From an uncultured Prevotellaceae bacterium (GTDB lineage: Bacteria > Bacteroidota > Bacteroidia > Bacteroidales > Bacteroidaceae): a stretch of 39,761 nucleotides of DNA. The notes beneath the pieces were generated by a model. The model ran no database searches. It saw only the letters and a program-made list of their open reading frames with translations, and was not told the origin of the DNA. How positions within the stretch are numbered: position 1 is the stretch's first letter; each line of letters starts with the position of its first letter. Where the stretch lies: assembly GCA_946407895.1 (NCBI GenBank), contig CAMJQA010000029.1:1-39761 (forward strand), written 5' to 3'. Positions 9,138 to 19,300 of this stretch are shown here, piece after piece. A program made the position numbers and the translations under genes.

Positions 9138-10199
9138 TTATCCTTCTCCAAATTGTTTGATGCGCTGTTCTTCATCCAGTTTGCAGATGAGCAACATACC
9201 ATCCCGCTCGGCCACGATATAGCCGTCAAGGCCTTGAACCACGGTCCGCTTGGCCTGAGTAGTATGAATTATGCAGTTGCTGGTTTCGTAAACGGATATG
9301 TCGGGCCCTATGCATGAATTACCATGCACATCGTGTTTGCTGTTTGTATGCAATGAGCCCCAGGTGCCCAGGTCGCTCCATCCGAAGTCGGCCGGGAACA
9401 CAAAAATCTCCTCGGCCTTTTCCAGAATGGCATAGTCTACCGATATATTCTCGCACTGAGGGAATACCTGGTTGATAGCCTCCTGCTCCTGTGGTGTGCC
9501 ATATAGAGGCAGCAGATTCTCGAAGGTTTCGGAGAGCACAGGCTGATAGACCCTAAGGGCGTTTACGATGGTGCTTACTTTCCACACAAAGATGCCAGCA
9601 TTCCAGAAGAAGTTGCTTTGGGCGATATAGCGCTCGGCCGTTTCAATGTCCGGTTTCTCGTGGAAAGCATCTACCCGGTAAATTTCCTTGTTGCGGACCG
9701 AGGCATAGGCCAAATCGGCCTGGATATATCCGTATCCTGTTTCGGGCCGTGTAGGCTTCATGCCAAGGGTGACAATGGCATCGGTTTCCTCCACAAACCC
9801 CAGGGCGGAACTGATTACGCGCTGGAACTCAGGTACGTCCATGACAATATGGTCGCTTGGCGAAACAACGATACAGGCTTTCGGGTCGATGGCCTTGATG
9901 CGCCAGCTCACATAGGCTATGCACGGAGCCGTATTACGGCGGCAAGGCTCCTCCAAGATGTTCTGGGGCGGAATCTCCGGAAGCTGCTCGCGAACGGTGG
10001 CTGCATATTGTGCAGATGTCACCACCCAAACGTTCTCTGGACTGACAATATCCCGAAATCGATTGAAGGTCAACTGAATCAATGTTTGTCCGCATCCCAG
10101 TATGTCGGCAAACTGCTTAGGTTTCTCCGGTGTGCTCATAGGCCAGAAACGACTACCTATGCCACCGGCCATAATCACCAAATGATTATTTTTTTCCAT
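9138..10199 (-). CDS. manC: mannose-1-phosphate guanylyltransferase (second copy, operon leader)
   Basis: 353 residues. It produces the GDP-mannose that gmd uses next. The signature AGGIGSRFWPMS starts at residue 11 and is followed by KPKQF; the sugar-binding FHEKP motif is present in the middle. It resembles the 2865-3929 protein throughout and likewise lacks an isomerase domain, but the two differ enough to be old paralogues rather than a recent duplication. It is the first gene of manC-gmd-fcl-fkp, with a -7 element at 10229-10236. The ATG at 10199 gives MEKNNHLVIMAGG, the normal family start. Confidence 0.93.
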   Translation of the reverse strand: MEKNNHLVIMAGGIGSRFWPMSTPEKPKQFADILGCGQTLIQLTFNRFRDIVSPENVWVVTSAQYAATVREQLPEIPPQNILEEPCRRNTAPCIAYVSWRIKAIDPKACIVVSPSDHIVMDVPEFQRVISSALGFVEETDAIVTLGMKPTRPETGYGYIQADLAYASVRNKEIYRVDAFHEKPDIETAERYIAQSNFFWNAGIFVWKVSTIVNALRVYQPVLSETFENLLPLYGTPQEQEAINQVFPQCENISVDYAILEKAEEIFVFPADFGWSDLGTWGSLHTNSKHDVHGNSCIGPDISVYETSNCIIHTTQAKRTVVQGLDGYIVAERDGMLLICKLDEEQRIKQFGEG

Positions 10200-10228
10200 T
10201 CTGAATGTGCTGAAAAATAAACTGTGTG

Positions 10229-10236
10229 CAAAGGTA
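10229..10236 (-). promoter_or_regulatory. -7 element for the manC-gmd-fcl-fkp operon
   Basis: The minus strand reads TACCTTTG, an exact TAnnTTTG match, about 30 bases before the manC start. No good -33 TTG is visible at the usual distance. Confidence 0.6.
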
Positions 10237-10331
10237 GAAAAAACTTTTCATTCCAGGCATATAAAGCGGGAAAAAATAATCGGAAAAGGAGCGGAATGAC
10301 TGTTCGCTGTCGTTATTTACTTCCAAAGATG

Positions 10332-10363
10332 TTTGGCACTTTCAGAAAATATCCCTACCTTTG
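10332..10363 (+). promoter_or_regulatory. Bacteroidales -33/-7 promoter for the DUF4251 lipoprotein
   Basis: TTTG at 10332-10335 and TACCTTTG at 10356-10363, 20 bases apart. This places the transcript start near 10370 and rules out the in-frame start at 10333. Confidence 0.72.
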
Positions 10364-10386
10364 CAAGAAAAAAGACAAAGTTAGGG

Positions 10387-10851
10387 ATGACTATGAACAG
10401 AACTACTTATCCTGTAGCCTGCCTGCTGCTTGCTGTCGGGTTGCTGATGCAGGCCTGCCGCACGGCAGAGCCCGTGCAGGGCGAAGTGCCCGAACTCAAC
10501 AACTTTCGGGTGGATGTGGATTTCATGCACCCCAGACGATGGAGCTCACGCAGTGTTTGGGACTACTGGGTTACCATAGCCAATGACAGTGTGGAATGCC
10601 ACCTGCCATATATGGGTGTCAAGTACCAAGCAGACTTTTACGACGAGGGGCTTGACTTCAGACTTCCCCTAACCTCCTTCCGACGAGGCAGAGGGCGCAA
10701 GGGGCAGGCAGAAATGGAACTCACCTTCCAGCGTAACATGACCGGCTATCGGCTCACCATCACCCTTTACCCTGGCGGCAAGGCCAACCTCTACCTGTTG
10801 CCTACCAATGGCGACGGTATAGGGTATGACGGTGAATGGAAAGCGCTGTGA
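10387..10851 (+). CDS. DUF4251 family lipoprotein
   Basis: 154 residues. The ATG at 10387 (MTMNRTT) or 10393 is chosen because the promoter lies inside the longer open frame. A lipoprotein signal peptide ends at LLMQAC, about residue 22. The mature part has the DUF4251 layout: a beta-rich domain with DYWVTIANDSVECHLPYMG, a middle GLDFRLPLTSF and a C-terminal LTITLYPGGKANLYLLPTN followed by a GYDGEW end. Function is unknown for the family, which I associate with Bacteroidetes. The stop codon is 8 bases from the stop of the convergent GH127 gene. Confidence 0.8.
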   Translation: MTMNRTTYPVACLLLAVGLLMQACRTAEPVQGEVPELNNFRVDVDFMHPRRWSSRSVWDYWVTIANDSVECHLPYMGVKYQADFYDEGLDFRLPLTSFRRGRGRKGQAEMELTFQRNMTGYRLTITLYPGGKANLYLLPTNGDGIGYDGEWKAL

Positions 10852-10859
10852 GAAGTGGC

Positions 10860-13337
10860 TCACTCCACAAGCATTTCCAAGATGCCGACCGTAGAATCAG
10901 GCTTGGGCTGCATCGTTACCCGGATGGCATCGCCCTTGACGGGTGCAGCAGGATGAACCATGTTGAACTGATCGGGGAAGCAGTTGTAACGGTCGGTATT
11001 GTAGAGCGTCCAGGGTTTCCACTGTCCGTCCTGGCGGTACTCCAGATTCCATGAGACTGGAATCTGCACTCCTCCCTTGTCATCATACCAGTAGATAGAG
11101 ACACTCTCTATGGATTGCATCTTGCGAAGCTCCACCGTAAGCTGCTGTATCTGCCCCTTCTGCGGCCAGCTGGTCCAGCGGGGAATGGTCCCGTCGGCCG
11201 AACTGGAGGGTACTTTCCCATCGGCAACAGCTACCACATCATCATTGGAATAGGTATGAGTGGCAATAGCCGCCTTCACGTTCCCTACCGTCCTCACACT
11301 GCCGGCTTCCACCGTCTTGGCACTGCGGGCAAACCATACGTTCATCGTCTGATTGTCTCCCCGATTGTTCCAGGCATAGTAAGGGATGAGTCTTACCGAA
11401 GTGTGCGAGACATGCTTATTCTCGTCAATAGCCTGGGCCGGGAGGGTCAGCAGGGGTATGCCATCCATCAACCCCTCAGAGAGGTGGGTCACCACTCCTT
11501 CTTTCCCTATCCGCCTCAGGATATAGTCGGGAGCCGGAAGGGCATTGTCGGGCTGTTCGGCACAGAAGACCAAGGGACCGCGCGTAACGCATACCCGGTC
11601 GCGGTCAGCTTCCACACGATGGTCGGCCACGGAATAACGCGTCTTCACCTGCAGGTCCAGTTCCACCCGGTCGCCCTCTGCCCACTCCCGACGGATGGGT
11701 ACATAGCCGTCCACTGTATTCACCTTCACAGCCTTCCCGTTCACACGGAGTGAGACGTCAGACTGATGACGATCGGCATAAGTATAGAGCTCCTCCGGCA
11801 TAAACTGAGTGCCGCACCAGGTAGGGATGCGAAGCCACAGGGTGAAGGGGATTGAAGTACGTTCGGGCGACACGCTGATAGTGATTTTCCCGTCGAAGGG
11901 GTACTCCGTCTGCTGCTTGAGCCTGACCTTTCCGGAAGCCAGAGGTATTTCCGTCTGGCATCCCGCATAGAGGCCACAGTAGATATCCTCTGCCGTATGC
12001 GAGTATATCATACCTGATACCTGAGGAACCAGCCGAGCCATATTAGAGGGACAGCAAGCCGTTCCGAACCAGGGCGAACGGCCGGCACGCCCATGATTGA
12101 AGGGCTTCTTGCCATCGGCTTCCAGCACATTCACATAGAAGAACTTGTTGCCCTCCAGGTTCACTCCGGCCAGCACATTATTATAGAGGGATATTTCTGC
12201 TGCATCCACATATTTGGCGTTGTGCGAGGCCAGGAACATGCGGTAGTTGAAAAAGACGTTGCCTACGGCCGCGCAGGTCTCGTCGTAGGTATCCCTGTTC
12301 GGCAACTGATAGGCAGGCCCAAAGCCTTCTATGCCCGGCACGGAACCGAGACCTCCGTTGATGTGTATCTTCTTATCCATAATATCGTGCCAGATAGCTT
12401 CCAGCGCAGGGTTAAGCGTCGTGTCGCCCAACTCGGCCACCACATCGGCCATACCCGAATAGAGGTACATGGCCCGCACGGCATGACCCTCGGCCGTACG
12501 CTGCTCCCTGACGGGCAGATGCTGCTGGGCATAGTTGGCGGCGGTGACGCCCTGTCCCTCTACCTTGTAGGTCACGCCCCTGATGTCCAGAAATCGTTTT
12601 GCCATCTGCGCGTAGAAGTCGTTCCCCGTAGCTTGAGCCAGTTTCACGAGGGCCAGTTCTATCTCTTCGTGTCCGGGAGCCTGCATCACGGGCTTTCCCC
12701 CGTTATAGGCAGGGTCCCCCTCGAAGAAAACATGGTTGATATGCCGGGCACTCTTCTCCGAGACATCCAGCCACTTCCGCTTTCCTGTAGCCCGATAGTA
12801 GGCGACAGCTCCCTCGTACATGTGCCCCATATCATAGAGTTCGTGGCTGTGCAGCACATATTCGTACCTTCCCTTTCCAGCACCCGGGTCGTGATTGCGC
12901 GCCAATTCGGGCGGCACGGTGTGCAGCTCGTAGAAATAGCCGTCGGGGCACTGGGCCGCAGCGATGATGTCTATAATATCATCCATCTGCCGCTCCAGCT
13001 CTGCATTGCGTTCTATAGCCAGCAACGAGGCTACCCCCTCCATAACCTTGAAGAGGTCGGAGGCTACGTATCGGGGCAGGTTGAGCAACGTGTCGCAACT
13101 GCCCGTGCGCAGGTAATCGCCTACTCGCCTCAGGTTCTCCACGGCCGGCTCGGTATTCTTCAGGGCAAAGGGCACAAGCGTTGACTTCTGCCGCTTGAGT
13201 CGTGGGAGCCAGAAGCTATCCTCCATCCTGACTTTCTCGAAGGTAACGGGCGTAAGGCCCTTGACCGCCTGGCCGTAGCCGGCTGTTATCCAACAGAGGG
13301 CCAGGAGGACGAGTGTGTTGCGAGGTGGTATATGCAT
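10860..13337 (-). CDS. secreted glycoside hydrolase family 127 (beta-L-arabinofuranosidase-type, DUF1680)
   Basis: 825 residues with a signal peptide ending near residue 22. The alpha/alpha-barrel contains the family's metal-thiolate active site: Glu353 and Cys355 in DETCAAVGN and the Cys428-Cys429 pair in TACCPSNMAR, corresponding to the cysteine/glutamate cluster of Bifidobacterium HypBA1, where a zinc-bound cysteine is the nucleophile. The last 120 or so residues (ESVSIYWYDDKGG onward) look like an added beta-sandwich. Likely role: releasing beta-L-arabinofuranose from plant glycoproteins or pectin side chains in the periplasm or on the surface; other GH127 specificities exist. It starts 27 bases after the fasciclin lipoprotein stop on the same strand. 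Confidence 0.92.
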   Translation of the reverse strand: MHIPPRNTLVLLALCWITAGYGQAVKGLTPVTFEKVRMEDSFWLPRLKRQKSTLVPFALKNTEPAVENLRRVGDYLRTGSCDTLLNLPRYVASDLFKVMEGVASLLAIERNAELERQMDDIIDIIAAAQCPDGYFYELHTVPPELARNHDPGAGKGRYEYVLHSHELYDMGHMYEGAVAYYRATGKRKWLDVSEKSARHINHVFFEGDPAYNGGKPVMQAPGHEEIELALVKLAQATGNDFYAQMAKRFLDIRGVTYKVEGQGVTAANYAQQHLPVREQRTAEGHAVRAMYLYSGMADVVAELGDTTLNPALEAIWHDIMDKKIHINGGLGSVPGIEGFGPAYQLPNRDTYDETCAAVGNVFFNYRMFLASHNAKYVDAAEISLYNNVLAGVNLEGNKFFYVNVLEADGKKPFNHGRAGRSPWFGTACCPSNMARLVPQVSGMIYSHTAEDIYCGLYAGCQTEIPLASGKVRLKQQTEYPFDGKITISVSPERTSIPFTLWLRIPTWCGTQFMPEELYTYADRHQSDVSLRVNGKAVKVNTVDGYVPIRREWAEGDRVELDLQVKTRYSVADHRVEADRDRVCVTRGPLVFCAEQPDNALPAPDYILRRIGKEGVVTHLSEGLMDGIPLLTLPAQAIDENKHVSHTSVRLIPYYAWNNRGDNQTMNVWFARSAKTVEAGSVRTVGNVKAAIATHTYSNDDVVAVADGKVPSSSADGTIPRWTSWPQKGQIQQLTVELRKMQSIESVSIYWYDDKGGVQIPVSWNLEYRQDGQWKPWTLYNTDRYNCFPDQFNMVHPAAPVKGDAIRVTMQPKPDSTVGILEMLVE

Positions 13338-13364
13338 ATTCCGATGATATTTTATGAGTAGTCC

Positions 13365-15482
13365 TTACCAGATGTCTTCAGGCTCTTCGGGGTTGTCATA
13401 AACCTCCTTGGCCACATATTCGAAATAGTCCATATAAAGATATGTATAGGGATCATCGACCACCGTCTTGTAGCGGATGTAGTAGGTCTCGTCGGGATCC
13501 ATCGTCTGACGCACCAGCACGCGGCGGATACACATCTCGTTGGTGCGGGCCGAATAGGTGGTGGTGTTGTTTGTCATGCACTGAATGAGGGCTCCCTTCA
13601 TCCACCCCTTGTTGCGCATACGCTTATCGACCTCGGCATTATATTCGTCATCATCGGTGTCCTGCTCCCATCCTGTGTCGCTGGGGAACCATCCCAGGCG
13701 TGTCCGGCGATATTGCCCACCGGTGCGCAAGTCGAGCGGAATGCCCATTGGAGCCAGATGGTTCAGGTCCTTCCCCCAGTAGAACTGCACGATGCCTCGC
13801 TGGTCGCCACTTCCTCCGCCTGGCTGCACAGCGCTACGGAGCTCGTACGTACCGCGCTTGGGCACGGGCGGCAGGCGGATGATGATATCCTGCATGCCGC
13901 GTATGGTAAATTCGTCGGCCTGATAGTTGTCCCAGCTGCGGTTGGTGGCAGGCCAGTAGTAGAAGCGTGTATCCTGCGATATGTCGCAGTCGTCCAGGTA
14001 GGGGTACTGATTGGGGATATACACCCATAGACGTTCGTGGGTCTGTATCTCGCACAATTTGATGTTGTTGTTTATGTATTCGGGGAACATAGACGAGACG
14101 TCCCAGCGTATGCGGTTCTTCTGCAGGTTTGTTCGCGTACGTTCATCGTAAACCAGAAGTTTGTCTATGGGGTACATCATGCCGTTGCGCACGTTGTTTT
14201 CGCCCTCCAGGTTGGGTGCACCGATCAGGATGCCTTCGTTCTCGGGTGCACAACTGGCTTCCTGGTAGTCCTCGCGGCGGCCGTTGCGCAGCACGGGGAA
14301 TCGGTTCAGGTAGATACCCTGGCTCTGCTTGCTCTCGAAGATTTTCAGCAGTCGCCGCTTGCCCATAGTCACATAGAATTCGGCTACAGATGCTCCCAGG
14401 GACTTCGAGTTGCGATTGTATCCGCGTTCGCTCCAGTGGAATATGAGGTGGTCGGTGCTGAGCCGTTCGGGCAGCAAGTGATAGGTGATGAACTGGTTCA
14501 GGAGATTGTCCTCGCTGTGATAGTTGTTGTCGCGCCGGGCCTCGGGATAGATGCCCTGCTGGTCGAGATACTCCATAACGTCTGCGGCTGTTATTTCCAA
14601 AGCCGGCTTCCCTAATGCGGCGGTCCAGAAACTGTCCGTCTCGGCGAAGAAGGTATAGCCATAGTAGCGGTGCTCGGGCGAGTAGAAGTCGTGCCCGTTT
14701 TGCTCGTCTCCGTAGTCGTCGTTGGATTCCTGTACGATACCTCGCTTGTAAAGGTCTTCATAGACTGGATCCAGAACCTTCTCGAGGGTGTCGATGAGGC
14801 CCGCCGCCTCGGCCAGCATGGCCGCCACGTAAAAACCCTCGCGCCGTTCGTGCACGGTATTGAATAGCAGGCGCCCCAGGGTATTGTTGCTGGGTGCGAT
14901 AACACCGTTCATAGCATGGATTACTCCGTTTATGACGGGGATGTCGCGGTTGCGTATATCCATAGGCTCGTTATTGATGAGGTAGTGTCCCACGCTGTCC
15001 TCGCTCTGGTGTACGGTCAGCTGGCGGTCGTACATATTAGGAAGCGATATCTCCCCGTCCTGCTGGGTCGGGAAGTCGAAGGTATAGAAGAGTGTATTGT
15101 CTCCGCCATCCAATATGCTGTTATATACGATGACCTGCTCAATCGAGTCACGTACATGTTGGTCGCGGAATCCGTCCCAGGAGGGCTGGTCTATCAATCC
15201 TCTTCTATAGAGTGTGTCCAAATAGAGCTGTATTGCCTCATTGGTGGGCGCGAATACAGTATAGTTCCCGCGCGCTGTAAGTAGCTGGCGCAGGGTGGAT
15301 TGGGAGACAGTACTCACTGGCGTACGGTCCAGAAGGTCCAGATAGTTACTGTATTGCTCATGCGCCTGCAGGTAATCCACTACGGTCTTGTCCTGGAAGA
15401 CGTAGCGTGTCGATGTATCAATACTCTCTGTGCAGGACCATAAGCCTGCCAGAAGCACCATTAGAGACAAACATTTCATCAT
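13365..15482 (-). CDS. fasciclin (FAS1) domain surface lipoprotein
   Basis: 705 residues from the ATG at 15482 (MMKCLSLMVLLAGLWSC). The frame stays open to 15842, but the promoter at 15535-15566 lies inside that extension; ATG 15515 is a second possibility. After the lipobox cysteine, the first FAS1 domain carries the conserved blocks YTVFAPTNEA and VINGVIHAMNGV, and a second, more divergent FAS1-like region follows (from about ITAADVMEYL to LLNQFITYHLLPE). The remainder is beta-rich and unassigned. Bacteroidales FAS1 lipoproteins are often found with polysaccharide-utilisation genes and may bind glycans or other surface proteins. The downstream GH127 gene is 27 bases away, so they probably act together. 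Confidence 0.82.
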   Translation of the reverse strand: MMKCLSLMVLLAGLWSCTESIDTSTRYVFQDKTVVDYLQAHEQYSNYLDLLDRTPVSTVSQSTLRQLLTARGNYTVFAPTNEAIQLYLDTLYRRGLIDQPSWDGFRDQHVRDSIEQVIVYNSILDGGDNTLFYTFDFPTQQDGEISLPNMYDRQLTVHQSEDSVGHYLINNEPMDIRNRDIPVINGVIHAMNGVIAPSNNTLGRLLFNTVHERREGFYVAAMLAEAAGLIDTLEKVLDPVYEDLYKRGIVQESNDDYGDEQNGHDFYSPEHRYYGYTFFAETDSFWTAALGKPALEITAADVMEYLDQQGIYPEARRDNNYHSEDNLLNQFITYHLLPERLSTDHLIFHWSERGYNRNSKSLGASVAEFYVTMGKRRLLKIFESKQSQGIYLNRFPVLRNGRREDYQEASCAPENEGILIGAPNLEGENNVRNGMMYPIDKLLVYDERTRTNLQKNRIRWDVSSMFPEYINNNIKLCEIQTHERLWVYIPNQYPYLDDCDISQDTRFYYWPATNRSWDNYQADEFTIRGMQDIIIRLPPVPKRGTYELRSAVQPGGGSGDQRGIVQFYWGKDLNHLAPMGIPLDLRTGGQYRRTRLGWFPSDTGWEQDTDDDEYNAEVDKRMRNKGWMKGALIQCMTNNTTTYSARTNEMCIRRVLVRQTMDPDETYYIRYKTVVDDPYTYLYMDYFEYVAKEVYDNPEEPEDIW

Positions 15483-15534
15483 CTTTCCGTTTCCTTTAAC
15501 TATCTTTTGTGCCATAAAAACCAGTTTTTGTTTG

Positions 15535-15566
15535 CAAAGGTACGAATAAGCGAGGGAAACACCAAA
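15535..15566 (-). promoter_or_regulatory. Bacteroidales -33/-7 promoter for the fasciclin-GH127 operon
   Basis: The minus strand reads TTTG (15566-15563), 20 bases, then TACCTTTG (15542-15535). Transcription would start near 15528, 46 bases before the chosen ATG. Confidence 0.75.
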
Positions 15567-16240
15567 TTTATTTGAGTATTTCTGAGCGCGAGTACCTTCG
15601 AACGACAATACTCTTTTTCTTTCCGTTGAAGATGTTGATACCTTTACCCAGAATGTTACCATCATCCTTTGTGCCATTGAGTCTATTAATGCTGCTGCCA
15701 CTCTCGACGTCAATATGAATGTTAATGAAGTTTTGGCAATTCTTAACATATAATAATGAGTATCACTTAGTGACAGTAGGTTTAGCCCGATGACCTGAAG
15801 GGGGTGAAAGCCAAATTCCACCGCTACCCGAAGTAGCCCCAATACCTGCTGAACAGTTCCCTGCCGGCAGGAGCGGGGAGGCGATCCTTCTGCCGTTTCG
15901 GGGGTTAATGAGGATGTCTGCTGATTTTCGGGGGGAGGAACGTCTCATTCAAAAATCGGCGGTTTCATCGGACTTTTTTCAGCTTTTTGTCATTTTTTGT
16001 CATTTTCCCGTAAGTTTTGGAAAGCTCTTTCTTGTTTATTTTCGTTTATTTTGGTTTATTTTGGTTTTGTCTCGGCCTTGCGATTGTCTTAGTTTAACGT
16101 ATTTTGCCCATTTTTACCCCTCCGCTTTATGCAAAAAACCGCCATTCCATCGAAATATGCTTTGCCCAAAGGCTGTATCCTTTCATGAGGAAATGAGCAG
16201 TTTTTTACCCGAATTATCATGGTTTGAACTGCTTCTTTTC
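15567..16240. other. long intergenic region without a supported gene
   Basis: Several open frames cross this stretch on both strands, but none has a start, promoter or recognisable product. It contains T-rich, low-complexity sequence (16000-16075, with repeated GTTTATTTT-like words) and a CTGCCGGCAG palindrome near 15861. A plus-strand frame ending at TAA near 15754 reads like a short coding remnant but is too brief to call. Confidence 0.4.
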
Positions 16241-16285
16241 AAAAAAAGGAGCGAACTCCAGGAATTTTTGGGGCCCGCTCCTTTT
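16241..16285 (-). terminator. intrinsic terminator of the 1455-residue surface protein gene
   Basis: AAAAGGAGCG (16244-16253) pairs perfectly with CGCTCCTTTT (16276-16285). On the minus strand the stem is followed by a run of T (16247-16241), the order expected for a rho-independent terminator about 75 bases after the stop at 16362. Confidence 0.8.
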
Positions 16286-16361
16286 CAAACAAACTTATTA
16301 CCAACTAAACAATCTCAATTCACAAGATCTTTTCAACTTAATGCAGAATCAGCATTTGAGG

Positions 16362-19300
16362 CTATTTTACGAGTACCTTCCTGCCGCCCTGGATGTAGAT
16401 GCCCCTCTGGGCCTTTCCGACGCGGCGGCCGGTGAGGTCGTAGATGGCACTGCTCTCGGCCGGCTGAGCCTGCTTCAGTTCCTCAATGCCCGTAGTGTTT
16501 GCATAGGTGCCGTCGGCATTGCGGATAACTATGCCGTGCGTTTTGTCAAGTACGGGAACGGGATCTACACCGATTGTCTGGAACCATACAGGCTCCTGTC
16601 GGTCGGCATTCAGGCGGTAGCATATCTCGCCGCTGGCCAGGGCGTTTTCATCAGCATAGCGTCCCTGAGTAATGTTCAGGGCCGTCTTGAAGTAGCAGTT
16701 ATTCACATGGACATTGCCATCGGTACCGCTCTTGCAGATTGTAGCGCAATTGACGCGTGTACACTCGACGTCAGCAGCTACCAGGCAGTTCTCGAACTCG
16801 ATGATGGGGCCCGAATGGCCTACCAGGGGGCCTACATATGTACCCTTGGGCACAATCATCTTGCCGGCATAGCAGCAGTCGAAGAACTTTGTGCCCTCGT
16901 CACCTCCATTGTACTGCAGGATGCCACCCGTGCTGATATCGCCATCGTACTGCGAGGTGATGTCCACAGTGCTGTAGATCCGACGGAAGGTAGATTTCTC
17001 GGCATAGCGTACCATGCCGCCGATAGCCCTGAAGTTGCCGCCCTCGACAGAACCGTTGATGAAGACATTGCAGAACGTAGCGTTATAAGCTGATTGTATG
17101 AAGGCGTAGTCAGATCCGGTGGCTGTAAGCTTGATGGTTATCTTGTGGTCGCGACCGTCCATCGTGCCGCTGAAGTTTTCAAGTCGGGGCAACTGTGGAT
17201 ACTCAGTAAGGTCGAGGTCTGCTATGAGGGCCACATTGACATTGTTGGTCTTAGCCACTTTCCTTACGAACCAGGCCCATTGGATGGGGTTCTCTACTTC
17301 GTAATAGCCGTTGACAAGTGCGGGCTGACCCGTAGATGCTTTAGCCTTCTCGACCAGGGCATAGGCTTCCTCGGCCGACAGGCTGCCATCCACATAGTAT
17401 TTCCAATAGCCCTCTCCCTCGTTCTGCTTGGCGAGCATTTCTTCCTCGCTGATTATGCCGCCCTCGTAGAGTGTTGCAGAGAAGTCGAGCAGATCATCAG
17501 CAGCCTTGCCCAGTTCAGTGTAGGCCCTGCGGCATTCATTTACCTGCTTGAACAGGCCTGTAAACTTCTCTACCAGTGCCAGGCGCTGCTCGTTTGTCGA
17601 TGCTGTTCCGACTTCGGCAATGGCAGCGGTGAGCTGCTGCTTCAGGTCGGCCGGAATGTTGGGATAGTAGGTAAAGTCCTTCTCCTCCGACATCTTGAAG
17701 TCAACGATAGCCTGCGCGCGTGCTGCCTGTCCGGCGAGTACGTCCTGCATAGCCTTCGTCTGCGACTCAACCTCGTCACTGAGCGCACCGTGGTAGAACA
17801 GGCGCACGTTGGCGAAGCAAGCCAGGTCGCCACCAGGCACAGTGCCATCAACGCGCATACCTACAGTCAGGCGGCCGTCGGTTACGTTAACGAGCATGAC
17901 ATTCTCGTAGCGACCGCCCTTGAAGGCATATCCTGCACCCACCTCATGAGCGGGTACATAGAAGGTCTGCCCGTCGCGGTCGATAGTATAGTCGTAGGGG
18001 AGGTTGTTCACATTGTCGATATAGCAGTTTGCCTGGTTCTGGGCCTCCGATTCGGGCAGGGCTTCCTCGCTGACGGCCACAATGGGAACCTCGTTAGTTC
18101 CGGCATATAGCGCAGCGCCATAGTATGTGCTCTCAATCTTGTCTGTAGAACGGTAGGGGAAGAAACTACCCTTGAGGCGAACCTCGTAGATGCCGTCCTT
18201 CAGGCCGGTGAGGGTCTGATGGCGATCGGAGGTGGAATTCCAGGTAAAGGCTACTGCCATAGCCCCCGATGTACTGGGGGTATTGCCGCCACGTCCTGCC
18301 CAGCCGTTATAACCATTGGCAAAGTCGGGATTGGTGAGCCACGAAGTGATGTCGTCGCCAGCCTTGAAGTCGCTGCTCTGCACGCGCTTCAGCCATTCGT
18401 CTATGCGCGCAGCCTCCTGCTTTATCTCGGCCGTTCCAAGCAGTTCGTTCTCGATGATGTACTGAGCCTCGCCGTTCGGGTTCTCGTCGCTGGGCTCATT
18501 GTTGCCGTTCAGATAGTCCACTAATGCAAAATAGACATCGCTCTCGAGCTGGGTGTTAGCCTCCAGGAAGGCAAGGGTCTCCCCTACCTTATCAATATAT
18601 GCTTTGTAGGCGGCGGCATTCTCATCCAGCTCGGCCTTCTTCTGCTCCACAGCCTTATAGGCGGCCGACATATCGGCTATGGTCGTACTGGCTGACAGGC
18701 TTCCTGCCACGTCAACATATTCCTGCTTCAGGCTTTGCTGGGCCACCAGGTCTGCCACGTAGGCCTGCGCCTCGTCGGAAATGGCCTGTGCTATCTCAGC
18801 CCTCTGGCTGCTACCCTCGTTGGCATAGTAGTTGCCGATACTGTAAACAACGGCATGAGTGATGTCGAAGGTCGGAATCTGGTCTTCACCCAAAGTCTGG
18901 TACCAAACAACGTTCTCCGTAGCCCCGCCGTTCAGTTTGCAGCAGAGCTCGCCGCTCACTACCATCTCTTCGGTAAGGGCATTGCCCTGGCCGTGAGTGG
19001 AATAATTGTTGGTGCTTGCGGGATTGCCGCGGAACAGGCTGCTGCCGGCATTGTCTGCCCCGGTAACCTCAGCCGTGCTCCAGCAGTTTGAGACAGAGCT
19101 GTTGGCAGCCCATCCGCTGATGGCACCGCTTTCGAGGCCGCCAGCAATACGTCCTGTCACGTAACAATTACTGATACGGAAGGCAGCTGCGCTGCTCATG
19201 TTCACTCCGATAATGCCCGATACGTTCTGGTTCGAGCCTGTGGCCTCGCCCTCGAAACCGACCTTGTCGATAATGATGGTACCGCCGCCATTTGAGCCGC

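Noticed and set aside
15587..15754. Plus-strand frame that reads like the end of a protein (NVTIILCAIESINAAATL and onward)
   Set aside because: Short, no start or promoter, overlaps the fasciclin promoter region, and has no recognised family.
15483..15842. N-terminal extension of the fasciclin lipoprotein in the same open frame
   Set aside because: A good -33/-7 promoter lies inside it and the lipoprotein signal peptide begins at 15482, so the upstream frame is untranslated.
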